Positions 6,355-12,283 of a stretch of DNA of 12,283 nucleotides are shown one piece after another. The DNA is from Clostridiales bacterium UBA4821 (GTDB lineage Bacteria; Bacillota; Clostridia; Acetivibrionales; UBA4821). Each line of letters opens with the position of its first letter. The stretch's first letter is position 1. The stretch spans positions 1-12,283 of the forward strand of contig DHFP01000130.1 of NCBI GenBank assembly GCA_002402315.1. Direction: 5' to 3'. Under the pieces are notes generated by a model, which worked only from the letters and a program-made list of their open reading frames with translations, was not told the origin of the DNA and searched no databases. A program made the translations under genes and the position numbers.

Positions 6355-7674
6355 TCAGATATTTAGAATTCCTTTTACAAAATCTCTCCCATCATTTTCT
6401 ATCCTTCTTACTTTAACTCCTAAACTAACACTTAACTGTTCCAGGGTAATATCATCTAAAAAAATGTCATCTTCATCTTTTAGCATAACTGATGGTACCA
6501 GCAGTTCCTCTCCTAACTCTTTATCCTTAAGTTGGTCAATTATATCACCGCCGGTAACAAGTCCTGTTACAGTGATTTCAGGACCGAAAAAGTTGTTCTT
6601 GATAGGATATAAATACACCTTAAGATTCTTATACCTATCAACCAGCGGTTTAACCATTTGTTCTATATGCTTTCTTGGTGACATACCGGTAGCAATACTT
6701 ACTGTTCTTAATTCCGTCAGATCATATTTTAGCCTTTTTATAAAGTTATTAAACTGATGCTTAAAATGAGCTACCATACCAACACCATTTTCAAGTTGAT
6801 AAAACTCCTCATAGTGTTTATACGAAGGTATATCCACTTCAGCATCAATATAAAATTCATCTGCCAAATATACCAAGTTGGTTTCCAAATCCCTTTTGAA
6901 CTTATTCTGTAAAGCCCGAACCTGGTTTATTACTTCCCTGGAAGAAAATTTATCAAACCCGTCAAGAGGATAAAGCCCTTGCCGGAACTTAGTCAAGCCA
7001 ACCGGAACAACTGAAATACTCCTAACCCTCGGAAAAAGTTCCGATAAATCAATGATGGTTTTCTCCAGCTCCTTGCCATCATTGATTCCCTTGCAGAGTA
7101 CTATCTGGCAATTTATATCCAAATCGACAGCATATATTCTTTTTAAATAAGTATTTATTTCTCCTGCATTGGGATTATTCAGCATTTTCTTTCTAAGCCC
7201 GGCATTGGTAGTATGAACCGAAATATTTACCGGGCTAAGCCTATAATGTATTATTCTTTCTAACTCTTCTTCATTTACATTAGTCAATGTTATGTAGTTA
7301 CCCTCTAAAAAGGACAGCCGATAATCGTCATCTTTAAAATGCAGGGTTTTTCTCATGCCGGGTGCAAGCTGGTCCATAAAACAGAAAATGCATTTATTCC
7401 TGCAAACTTTAGGTGAATCAATGAGCGGTTTTTCGAAGATTAGACCAGGGTTCTCGTTAGTATCTTTTTCTATCTCAACCTCCCAAACCTCACCTGAAGT
7501 CTTTTCTATATCCAATATTATTACTTCATCAGATATTAAAAATTTATAATCCAAAATATCCTTTATAGGACTATTATTGATTGAAATTAATTTATCTCCC
7601 TTTTCTATCCCGGCCTCATCTGCTGCGCTTTCTGCAATAACATCTTTAATTAGAATTTTACCACAATTCCTCAT
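6355..7674 (-). CDS. PDZ / radical SAM / DUF512 iron-sulfur protein (439 aa)
   Basis: Residues 1-75 form a PDZ-like domain (G-I-x-x-G-D-K-L-I-S-I-N). A CxxxCxxC cluster follows at C91, C95 and C98, the usual 4Fe-4S signature of radical SAM enzymes. The C-terminal half (about 280-435) matches the DUF512 family in overall pattern, including the TG-x-x-TGGD segment near 371-377. The physiological reaction of this family is not known to me. The gene commonly neighbours der in Clostridia, which hints at a link with translation or ribosome assembly, but that is inference. I prefer the ATG at 7674, preceded by TAGGGA, over the TTG at 7689, which has no ribosome binding site. A promoter is not obvious between this start and the rpmF terminator. 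Confidence 0.9.
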   Translation of the reverse strand: MRNCGKILIKDVIAESAADEAGIEKGDKLISINNSPIKDILDYKFLISDEVIILDIEKTSGEVWEVEIEKDTNENPGLIFEKPLIDSPKVCRNKCIFCFMDQLAPGMRKTLHFKDDDYRLSFLEGNYITLTNVNEEELERIIHYRLSPVNISVHTTNAGLRKKMLNNPNAGEINTYLKRIYAVDLDINCQIVLCKGINDGKELEKTIIDLSELFPRVRSISVVPVGLTKFRQGLYPLDGFDKFSSREVINQVRALQNKFKRDLETNLVYLADEFYIDAEVDIPSYKHYEEFYQLENGVGMVAHFKHQFNNFIKRLKYDLTELRTVSIATGMSPRKHIEQMVKPLVDRYKNLKVYLYPIKNNFFGPEITVTGLVTGGDIIDQLKDKELGEELLVPSVMLKDEDDIFLDDITLEQLSVSLGVKVRRIENDGRDFVKGILNI

Positions 7675-7710
7675 ATTATTCCCTACCAAGTTATATTTTA
7701 ACCTATACGT

Positions 7711-7744
7711 AAAAAAACAGCAGTTGTAATACTGCTGTTTTTTT
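7711..7744 (-). terminator. Intrinsic terminator after rpmF
   Basis: A 14-bp stem (7711-7724 with 7731-7744) with a 6-nt loop has A7 on one side and T7 on the other. It overlaps the last bases of the rpmF stop codon (7743-7745). It should end the DUF177-rpmF transcript; the symmetric A/T tracts could also let it act on plus-strand transcripts. Partial read-through would feed the DUF512-der-plsY-gpsA operon. Confidence 0.85.
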
Positions 7745-7928
7745 ACTTGCCTGCTTCTACCTTCAACACTTCTTTACCATCATAATATCCACAGTTCTTA
7801 CAAACTCTATGTGGTAATCTTGCTTCATGACATTGTGGGCATGAACCTACTGATGGGTTATCCAATTTCCATGTAGATCTCTTACTATGAGTTCTAGCTT
7901 TAGACCATCTTCTTTTCGGTTGAGCCAA
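7743..7928 (-). CDS. rpmF: 50S ribosomal protein L32, zinc-binding form (61 aa)
   Basis: L32 is a structural protein of the large ribosomal subunit. The N-terminus A-Q-P-K-R-R-W-S-K matches the family start, and CPQC (C30, C33) with CKNC (C43, C46) gives the zinc ribbon of the four-cysteine form. The start is TTG at 7928, with AAGGAGG about 8 nt upstream. A GTG three codons earlier (7937) is part of that ribosome binding site and would add residues foreign to the family. The gene follows DUF177 by 21 nt, the usual pairing, but it is followed by a terminator rather than by plsX/fabH, the frequent downstream partners. Confidence 0.95.
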   Translation of the reverse strand: MAQPKRRWSKARTHSKRSTWKLDNPSVGSCPQCHEARLPHRVCKNCGYYDGKEVLKVEAGK

Positions 7929-7949
7929 GTTAAACACCTCCTTGCTGCA

Positions 7950-8453
7950 CTACCTGAATTCTTTATCTCTCAACTTCAACAATGCTTCAAACCTTGGATC
8001 ATATTGCTGTATCTTGCAGTTACAGTCTTTCAGGTTCCTGTTGCAGCCACATACCTCGCACAAACCCTTACAGTCCTCGCTGCATAGAATCTTCATTGGT
8101 ATATTTGTTAGTATATTGTCAAAAATCATAGGTGAAAAATCTATTTCATTACCACTAAATTTATAAAAGTCGTCCGGAGCCTTTTCTGTATTAGTATAAC
8201 TCTCATCTATGCAAATATTAATTACTTGTTCCAAGTTCTTTGAACACCTATGACAGTTAAGCTCCACTACGAGATTCAACTCGCCCTTAAGTTTAATAAT
8301 ACCACTTTCATCTCTAATTATACCCGTAAGCTTAATAGGTTCAATAAACCTAATATTATCACCGTTAAAATTAATCTCTTCAAGTTTTTCCTGAAGGTTT
8401 ATTTCTCTTTGGATACCATTAACCTTTGTTAAATCTGAAATGTAAATCTTCAT
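7950..8453 (-). CDS. DUF177 / YceD-family protein (167 aa)
   Basis: The YceD/DUF177 family is linked to large-subunit rRNA accumulation and is almost always encoded beside rpmF, as here. The sequence shows the family's cysteine pattern: CHRC (C67, C70), then CSEDCKGLC-x-x-CGC (C124, C128, C132, C135, C137) and C144/C146, followed by DPRFEALLKL near the end. A bound metal is likely but not shown. I place the start at the second of two adjacent ATGs (8453), with GAAGGTG about 5 nt upstream. The frame extends to 8486, but without a ribosome binding site, and family members begin near the I-x-D-L segment. Confidence 0.9.
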   Translation of the reverse strand: MKIYISDLTKVNGIQREINLQEKLEEINFNGDNIRFIEPIKLTGIIRDESGIIKLKGELNLVVELNCHRCSKNLEQVINICIDESYTNTEKAPDDFYKFSGNEIDFSPMIFDNILTNIPMKILCSEDCKGLCEVCGCNRNLKDCNCKIQQYDPRFEALLKLRDKEFR

Positions 8454-8540
8454 CATTTCACCTTCACTTCTCAACATTCCGTACATTTTACATCTTTACC
8501 GCCAAAATATTAGTTTAACATTATATGGTTAACAGCAGTA

Positions 8541-8569
8541 ATTATATAAGCGTATCACATTTTTGTCAA
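8541..8569 (-). promoter_or_regulatory. Perfect-consensus sigma-A promoter for DUF177-rpmF
   Basis: On the minus strand, TTGACA (8564-8569), a 17-bp spacer and TATAAT (8541-8546) match the vegetative consensus at every position. Transcription should start near 8534, about 80 nt before the DUF177 start. This strength fits a ribosomal-protein unit. Confidence 0.85.
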
Positions 8570-8584
8570 TACGTTATTTGCTTT

Positions 8585-8608
8585 CTACATGTGTTTCTAC
8601 ATGTGTTT
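8585..8608. repeat. Tandem 12-bp direct repeat
   Basis: CTACATGTGTTT occurs twice in perfect tandem (8585-8596 and 8597-8608), each copy containing the palindrome ACATGT. It lies between the cheW stop and the -35 box of the DUF177-rpmF promoter, about 16 bp from the latter. It may be a simple duplication or a pair of protein binding sites. Confidence 0.8.
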
Positions 8609-8626
8609 GTTGTTTATATACTTAAA

Positions 8627-9076
8627 CTATATTGAAGATATATGTTCCATTTCTTCTTCTGTCAGAATACTTGCCAAATCTAAAATGTTAACCAGCTTTC
8701 CTTTAATTTTGGCAACATATTTAACATACTTTCTTCCCCATTTTTTTATGAGATCAGGTGTTTCTTCGGTATCTTCTTGTGAAAGTCTAACAATTTCAAT
8801 AACATTATCAACAACAAAACCAACTTGTTGACCTTCAATACTCGTAATTATAATTTTTGTTGACTTATCTGCATCAGCTTGTCCTAAATGGAATCTTCTA
8901 TTGAGATTGATAATTGGAACAACGTGTCCTCTTAGATTTATTATTCCTTCGATAAAGCCAGGCATTTCCGGTACCTTGGTAATTTCCTGATACTTAACAA
9001 TTTCGTGTACCTGGTCAGCCTCAACTCCACAAAGTTCATTGATTAGATCAAAAACTACTATCTGCATATCTGACAT
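8627..9076 (-). CDS. cheW: CheW-like chemotaxis adaptor (149 aa)
   Basis: CheW is a cytoplasmic scaffold joining chemoreceptors to the kinase CheA. The single CheW domain covers nearly the whole protein. Typical segments are the start I-V-V-F-D-L, the I-x-x-V-P-E-M-P-G-F-I-E-G-I-I-N stretch around 32-47, N-L-R-G-x-V-x-P-I-I-N-L near 47-58, and G-x-V-V-D-N-V near 90-96. AAGGAGGT lies about 7 nt before the ATG. No cheA, receptor or flagellar gene is in the window, so this is an orphan copy among housekeeping genes. A TATAAT on the minus strand (9127-9132) may be its -10 box, but no matching -35 or flagellar sigma-D promoter is seen. I find no terminator before the next minus-strand promoter. 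Confidence 0.93.
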   Translation of the reverse strand: MSDMQIVVFDLINELCGVEADQVHEIVKYQEITKVPEMPGFIEGIINLRGHVVPIINLNRRFHLGQADADKSTKIIITSIEGQQVGFVVDNVIEIVRLSQEDTEETPDLIKKWGRKYVKYVAKIKGKLVNILDLASILTEEEMEHISSI

Positions 9077-9278
9077 AAAAATACCTCCTTGGTTTAATAA
9101 TATTAAGTCTAGTCGTAACCCTCAACATTATACTACTCCTAGACTTGGAAATTTCTTTTTAACACTTAACCTAATACTGAAAAAACAACAGAAACTTTCA
9201 GAAATATGATTTAGATATTACAAATTTGACTTCTCATACATATATAATAACATATAAATATTTTTTTTCAAGGAAGTA

Positions 9279-9307
9279 TTGACTATTTTTTTTTATGGTG
9301 CTAATAT
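9279..9307 (+). promoter_or_regulatory. Candidate sigma-A promoter of the T-box-aroF unit
   Basis: TTGACT (9279-9284) and TAATAT (9302-9307) are 17 bp apart, and the spacer holds a run of nine T residues. A second T-tract of eight (9261-9268) lies just upstream of the -35 and could act as an UP-like or curved element. A separate TATAAT at 9345-9350 has no good -35, and starting there would cut into the leader RNA, so I rank it second. Confidence 0.5.
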
Positions 9308-9350
9308 TAATAAAATTAAAACTATTAGCAAATATGCTGTAAAATATAAT

Positions 9351-9608
9351 GAAAGGGAAAAGTAAGTCCTTTCAACACTTAAAGCGAGCAAGGGATGGTG
9401 AAAGCCTTGTAGTTAAGGAAGTTCTGAAGTTCTCCCTGGAGTAGCCGACTGAACAAAGAAGTAGGTTGTGCCGGATTCTTCACCGTTATCATGAAGAATG
9501 TATCGGATTTTTCCTGTACATGTAATGAGCGGGTTATGTTATTAACCAAAAAGGGTGGTACCACGTGAGCAAAGCTCTTCGTCCCTAGTAAGGATGAAGG
9601 GTTTTTTT
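9351..9608 (+). ncRNA. T-box riboswitch (tRNA-sensing antitermination leader) of aroF
   Basis: The core T-box AAGGGTGGTACCACG is at 9551-9565. The antiterminator pairs AGGG and ACG with CGTCCCT (9580-9586), leaving TGGTACC bulged to bind the tRNA 3' end. The competing terminator uses the same CGTCC. Upstream, GGTTA/TAACC (9532-9547) fits stem III, and TGAAC...AGTAGG (about 9450-9465) fits the stem II S-turn. In stem I, AGGGA (9391-9395) can pair with TCCCT (9433-9437); directly before the latter lies GAAG-TTC. I read TTC (9430-9432, Phe) as the specifier. GTT one base earlier (Val) is the alternative, and no purine follows either codon as is usual. Uncharged tRNA-Phe would thus turn on DAHP synthase. 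Riboswitch identity is firm; the specifier is less so. Confidence 0.93.
9575..9608 (+). terminator. T-box-controlled attenuator before aroF
   Basis: The stem 9575-9584 pairs with 9592-9601 (about 10 bp with two G-T pairs), has a 7-nt loop and is followed by seven T residues (9602-9608). It overlaps the 3' half of the antiterminator, so the two folds exclude each other. Confidence 0.88.
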
Positions 9609-9639
9609 ATTTTCAAAAAATATTTAAGGAGGAATTGAA

Positions 9640-10653
9640 ATGATTATTGTAATGAAAAAAAATGCTACTGTTGAACAAATTCAAGCTGTGGAAAACAAAC
9701 TTTTAGAATTAGGATTTATGACACATCCTATACACGGGGAAATAAAAACAGTAATTGGCGCAGTTGGTGATAAGAGGTTACTTCAGACACAATCTATACT
9801 AATAATGCCGGGAGTTGAGAATTTGGTACCGATAATGAAGCCATATAAGCTTGTAAGCAGAGAATTTAAACAAGAAGATACAGTAGTTGATGTTGATGGT
9901 GTTTTGGTAGGCGGTTCCGAGGTCACTATTATTGCAGGACCTTGCGCAGTTGAAAATCAGGGACACTTCTACCAGACTGCAAAATACGTAAAAGAGTCCG
10001 GCGCTAAGATACTGCGCGGCGGAGCATTCAAACCCCGTACCTCACCTTACGCTTTCCAGGGGCTTGAGGAAGATGGTCTGAAAATGCTTGACCAAGCCCG
10101 CCAAATTACCGGACTAAAGATTATCACCGAAGCTGTCGACCCAAGAGATGTAGAATTGATTTCCAGGTATGCAGACATAATTCAGGTGGGAGCACGCAAC
10201 ATGCAGAATTTTAAACTCCTACAGGAAATAGGACTTAGCATGAAACCTGTGCTTCTAAAAAGAGGTTTATCGGCAACCATTGAAGAATGGCTGATGGCAG
10301 CTGAGTATATAGTGGCTGAAGGAAATCAAAATATCATACTTTGCGAGAGAGGCATACGGACTTTTGAAACTGCTACCAGAAACACCCTGGATATCAGCGC
10401 AGTTCCTATCGCCAAAGAATTTTCGCACCTTCCTGTCATAGTCGACCCCAGCCACTCGTCAGGCAGCTGGAAATATGTTAACCCGCTTTCAAAAGCAGCT
10501 GTTGCAGCCGGAGCAGATGGCCTTATAATTGAGGTACACGCCGATCCGGATAAAGCTTTATGTGATGGACCACAGTCGCTAAATCCCGAAAACTTCTTCA
10601 ACTTGATCAAAGAATTAAGGATAGTTGCACAAGCTGTAGGAAAAAGGTTATAA
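9640..10653 (+). CDS. aroF: 3-deoxy-7-phosphoheptulonate (DAHP) synthase, Thermotoga type with N-terminal regulatory domain (337 aa)
   Basis: This enzyme joins phosphoenolpyruvate and erythrose 4-phosphate in the first step of the shikimate pathway. Residues 1 to about 68 form the ferredoxin-like domain that gives Tyr/Phe feedback inhibition in the Thermotoga maritima enzyme; a TIM barrel follows. The metal ligands known from that enzyme appear at identical positions: C102 in GPCAVEN, H272 in DPSHSSG, E298 in LIIEVH and D309 in CDGPQSL. Substrate-binding RGGAFKPRTSPYAFQG is at 126-141. AAGGAGG is about 8 nt before the ATG. No other aromatic-pathway gene follows, so the gene appears to stand alone under its T-box. 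It would be controlled twice: by tRNA charging at transcription and probably by end product at the protein. Confidence 0.96.
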   Translation: MIIVMKKNATVEQIQAVENKLLELGFMTHPIHGEIKTVIGAVGDKRLLQTQSILIMPGVENLVPIMKPYKLVSREFKQEDTVVDVDGVLVGGSEVTIIAGPCAVENQGHFYQTAKYVKESGAKILRGGAFKPRTSPYAFQGLEEDGLKMLDQARQITGLKIITEAVDPRDVELISRYADIIQVGARNMQNFKLLQEIGLSMKPVLLKRGLSATIEEWLMAAEYIVAEGNQNIILCERGIRTFETATRNTLDISAVPIAKEFSHLPVIVDPSHSSGSWKYVNPLSKAAVAAGADGLIIEVHADPDKALCDGPQSLNPENFFNLIKELRIVAQAVGKRL

Positions 10654-10666
10654 TTATGTTGGAAAA

Positions 10667-10770
10667 AGAATACAGAACTAAGAATACAGAATATACGACT
10701 GCTTGGGAATCCAGAATAAGAGAACTTTAAGGTTTTATTCTGTCTTCTGTATTCTGTATTCCCAAGTAGT
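10667..10770. repeat. Imperfect inverted-repeat element between aroF and tmcAL
   Basis: ACTGCTTGGGAAT (10698-10710) pairs with ATTCCCAAGTAGT (10758-10770) through one G-T pair. After one mismatch, seven more pairs continue inward (10712-10718 with 10750-10756). The left side also carries AGAATACAGA twice (10667-10676 and 10681-10690), and its complement is at 10746-10755. An alternative 7-bp stem, AGAATAA/TTATTCT, is nested inside. This could be a decayed miniature element or simply the aroF 3' hairpin; it has no T-tract of a standard terminator. Confidence 0.6.
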
Positions 10771-10812
10771 TAATTAGAGTAGTCTCTTTCACAAGGAGGA
10801 TAGTTTAAGAAC

Positions 10813-12120
10813 ATGAAAGTTTTAGGCCTCATAACCGAATACAACCCCTTCCATAATGGCCATCTTTACCATCTGGAAAAGTCAAAAGAGGTTACAGGAT
10901 GCGATGCAGTGGTTTGCATTATGAGTGGAAACTTCATTCAGAGAGGCTTGCCGGCTTTAGTTAACAAATGGGCAAGAACAGAGATGGCCTTGGCCAACCA
11001 TGTAGATTTGGTTGTTGAACTTCCTGTTTACTATGCTGTTTCAAGTGCAGAGTTTTTTGCCTTTGGGGCTATTAAGCTGCTTGATTCATTGGGTGTTGTT
11101 GATTCTGTTTGCTTTGGAAGTGAATGTGGTGAAGTTAAGATCTTAAGCATGGTTGCTAAAGTACTGGCAGAAGAACCGGAAGCATATAAAAATTTTCTGG
11201 GCAATTTTCTTAGGCAGGGAATATCATTTCCGGCAGCCAGATCACTAGCCCTTCAAAACTATTTTAATAAAAGTAATAAAAACGACTCTGCCCTTATCAA
11301 GTTAGTAGTAAACCAATCTAACAATATTTTAGGTATAGAATACATTAAAGCACTCTACAAACTTAAAAGTAAGATTCAACCTGCTACAATTAAACGCTAC
11401 AAGGCCGACTATAATTCCATGAAACTCTATGGCAGCATCGCAAGTGCAACCGCAATACGGAAAATACTACAGGATACAAAAAACGATATTGTTGAAATGC
11501 CCTTAACCGAAATAAATAAGTCACCGGCAAACAATAATTTCGACGACATTATAAAAATGGTTGTTCCTTCACCATCGTATGAAATTCTTGATAGAGAATT
11601 CCGTGAAGGTAGAGGTCCTGTATTTACAGATTCTTTTGAATCCATGCTTCTTTCAACCATCAGGAAAATGAATGTTAGTCATCTTAAAAATATTACCGAT
11701 ATTGGTGAAGGAATTGAAAACAGAATTAAAAAAGCTGCTCAAAACAGCGGGTCCTTTTATGACCTCCTTGTTAAAATTAAAACCAAAAGATACACATTGA
11801 CAAGGTTGCAAAGGATTTTAATGCACATACTTCTAGGCCTTTCAAAGGATTCGTTTAATAGTTTTCATTCTATAGGCGGACCTCAGTACATAAGGATATT
11901 GGGATTTTCTTCAAAAGGAAAAGAGCTTTTAAGTAAAATAAAAAGCTCTTCTCTACCATTAGTTACTACTCCTTCTGATTTTTTACGTACTTGCAGCCCT
12001 TGTCAAAAAGAAATGCTTGAAGCTGATATACTGGCTTCAGACATCTACTCCCTTGGTTACCCATCGCCTTCCCAGCGCGTTGGAGGCCAGGATTTCTATC
12101 AACGGATTCTATCCATATAG
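10813..12120 (+). CDS. tmcAL: tRNA(Met) cytidine acetate ligase, TmcAL/YlbM (435 aa)
   Basis: TmcAL uses acetate and ATP to make N4-acetylcytidine at the wobble base of elongator tRNA-Met, improving AUG decoding. The N-terminal nucleotidyltransferase motif NPFHNGH (11-17) holds the HxGH signature, and MSGNFIQRG (37-45) and FGSECG (101-106) are typical of the family. The C-terminal DIYSLGY and GGQDF segments also fit. At 435 aa it is slightly longer than the roughly 400 I expect. AAGGAGGA (10793-10800) is 12-13 nt before the ATG, a long spacing, but the family begins exactly at M-K-V-x-G-L-I-T-E-Y-N-P-F. No clear promoter is seen between the repeat element and the gene, and no terminator follows the stop. 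Confidence 0.95.
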   Translation: MKVLGLITEYNPFHNGHLYHLEKSKEVTGCDAVVCIMSGNFIQRGLPALVNKWARTEMALANHVDLVVELPVYYAVSSAEFFAFGAIKLLDSLGVVDSVCFGSECGEVKILSMVAKVLAEEPEAYKNFLGNFLRQGISFPAARSLALQNYFNKSNKNDSALIKLVVNQSNNILGIEYIKALYKLKSKIQPATIKRYKADYNSMKLYGSIASATAIRKILQDTKNDIVEMPLTEINKSPANNNFDDIIKMVVPSPSYEILDREFREGRGPVFTDSFESMLLSTIRKMNVSHLKNITDIGEGIENRIKKAAQNSGSFYDLLVKIKTKRYTLTRLQRILMHILLGLSKDSFNSFHSIGGPQYIRILGFSSKGKELLSKIKSSSLPLVTTPSDFLRTCSPCQKEMLEADILASDIYSLGYPSPSQRVGGQDFYQRILSI

Positions 12121-12171
12121 TCCCTTCTTTCTCCACCAAATATGCTTAGAGCTTATCCGCAAATAATTGTA

Positions 12172-12282
12172 CTACTCATTGACTGCTGATTTTCCAAAAT
12201 ACTTCGTTGTCGTCAGTTGCAATAAAGCAATTATTGCGCTTTCCTCCGCCTTGTATTTTGAAAAATCATCTAGCCACTTAGC
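12172..12282 (-). CDS. Possible 3' end of a gene running off the window (36 codons)
   Basis: On the minus strand one frame is open from the window edge to a TAG at 12172-12174. It encodes 36 residues that look protein-like (L-D-D-F-S-K-Y-K-A-E-E-S-A, then I-I-A-L-L-Q-L). It would converge with tmcAL. The same stretch contains an inverted repeat, so it may instead be a noncoding repeat that happens to be open. I do not recognise the family. Confidence 0.25.
   Translation of the reverse strand, partial: AKWLDDFSKYKAEESAIIALLQLTTTKYFGKSAVNE
12188..12267. repeat. Inverted repeat at the right edge of the window
   Basis: GATTTTCCAAAATAC (12188-12202) and GTATTTTGAAAAATC (12253-12267) are complementary at 14 of 15 positions. 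Nested inside, GCAATAA (12219-12225) pairs with TTATTGC (12231-12237) around a 5-nt loop. This suggests a structured or mobile-type intergenic repeat, possibly incomplete because the window ends 16 bp later. Confidence 0.5.
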
Positions 12283-12283
12283 A

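Noticed and set aside
6281..6757. Open plus-strand frame of 158 codons
   Set aside because: It lies antisense across the start of der and the end of the DUF512 gene, both secure, and has no ribosome binding site or recognisable product.
9077..9240. Flagellar sigma-D promoter for cheW
   Set aside because: No TAAA with a correctly spaced GCCGATA-like box was found on the minus strand; only a lone TATAAT at 9127-9132 is present.
9450..9462. CAA, AAA or AAC after TGAA as the T-box specifier
   Set aside because: TGAAC...AGTAGG fits the stem II S-turn rather than the stem I specifier loop, and Gln, Lys or Asn would not suit DAHP synthase.
9379..9564. Open minus-strand frame of 61 codons across the T-box
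   Set aside because: The stretch is explained by conserved T-box RNA structure on the plus strand, and the frame has no ribosome binding site.
1..12283. CRISPR array, insertion sequence, tRNA or rRNA gene, toxin-antitoxin pair or defence system
   Set aside because: I saw no regularly spaced repeats, transposase, clover-leaf gene or recognisable defence or toxin protein anywhere in the window.

Overview
The window looks like ordinary chromosome of a low-GC Gram-positive anaerobe, most likely a member of the Clostridia. The signs are AT-rich intergenic DNA, strong AGGAGG-type ribosome binding sites, a T-box leader, a TmcAL (YlbM) homologue, a PDZ/radical-SAM/DUF512 protein next to der, and a four-cysteine L32. 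I cannot name the species. Almost every gene is housekeeping. The less familiar material is in small unknown genes, palindromic intergenic elements and RNA leaders.

Left part (1-3370). A plus-strand gene for a 131-aa protein with a faint MazG-like C-terminus ends in a bidirectional terminator shared with gltX, which runs toward it on the minus strand. Upstream of gltX is a GC-rich folded segment (about 2166-2235) that would lie in the gltX 5' UTR. Next comes a perfect 43-bp inverted repeat with a 3-nt loop (2285-2373) that looks like a REP/RAYT-type palindrome. Two plus-strand genes follow: an unrecognised 101-aa protein and a coiled-coil protein with two zinc ribbons.

Middle (3391-8453, all minus). 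A tight operon reads in the order radical SAM/DUF512 protein, der, plsY, gpsA. Its junctions are a stop codon inside the next ribosome binding site, a 1-nt gap and an ATGA overlap. It couples ribosome assembly (Der) to glycerol-3-phosphate formation and its acylation (GpsA, PlsY). Upstream, DUF177 (yceD-like) and rpmF form a separate unit with a perfect-consensus sigma-A promoter and a strong terminator.

Right part (8627-12283). A stand-alone cheW is on the minus strand. On the plus strand, a T-box antitermination leader precedes a DAHP synthase gene of the Thermotoga type with an N-terminal regulatory domain. The most likely specifier codon is TTC (Phe), which would tie the first step of aromatic amino-acid synthesis to uncharged tRNA. 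After an imperfect inverted-repeat element comes tmcAL, the enzyme making ac4C34 in elongator tRNA-Met. The last 160 bp hold an inverted repeat and a short open frame that runs off the edge.

I found no transposase, CRISPR array, tRNA or rRNA gene, and no clear new multi-gene system. The best leads are the palindromic elements, the gltX leader and the two unknown small proteins.
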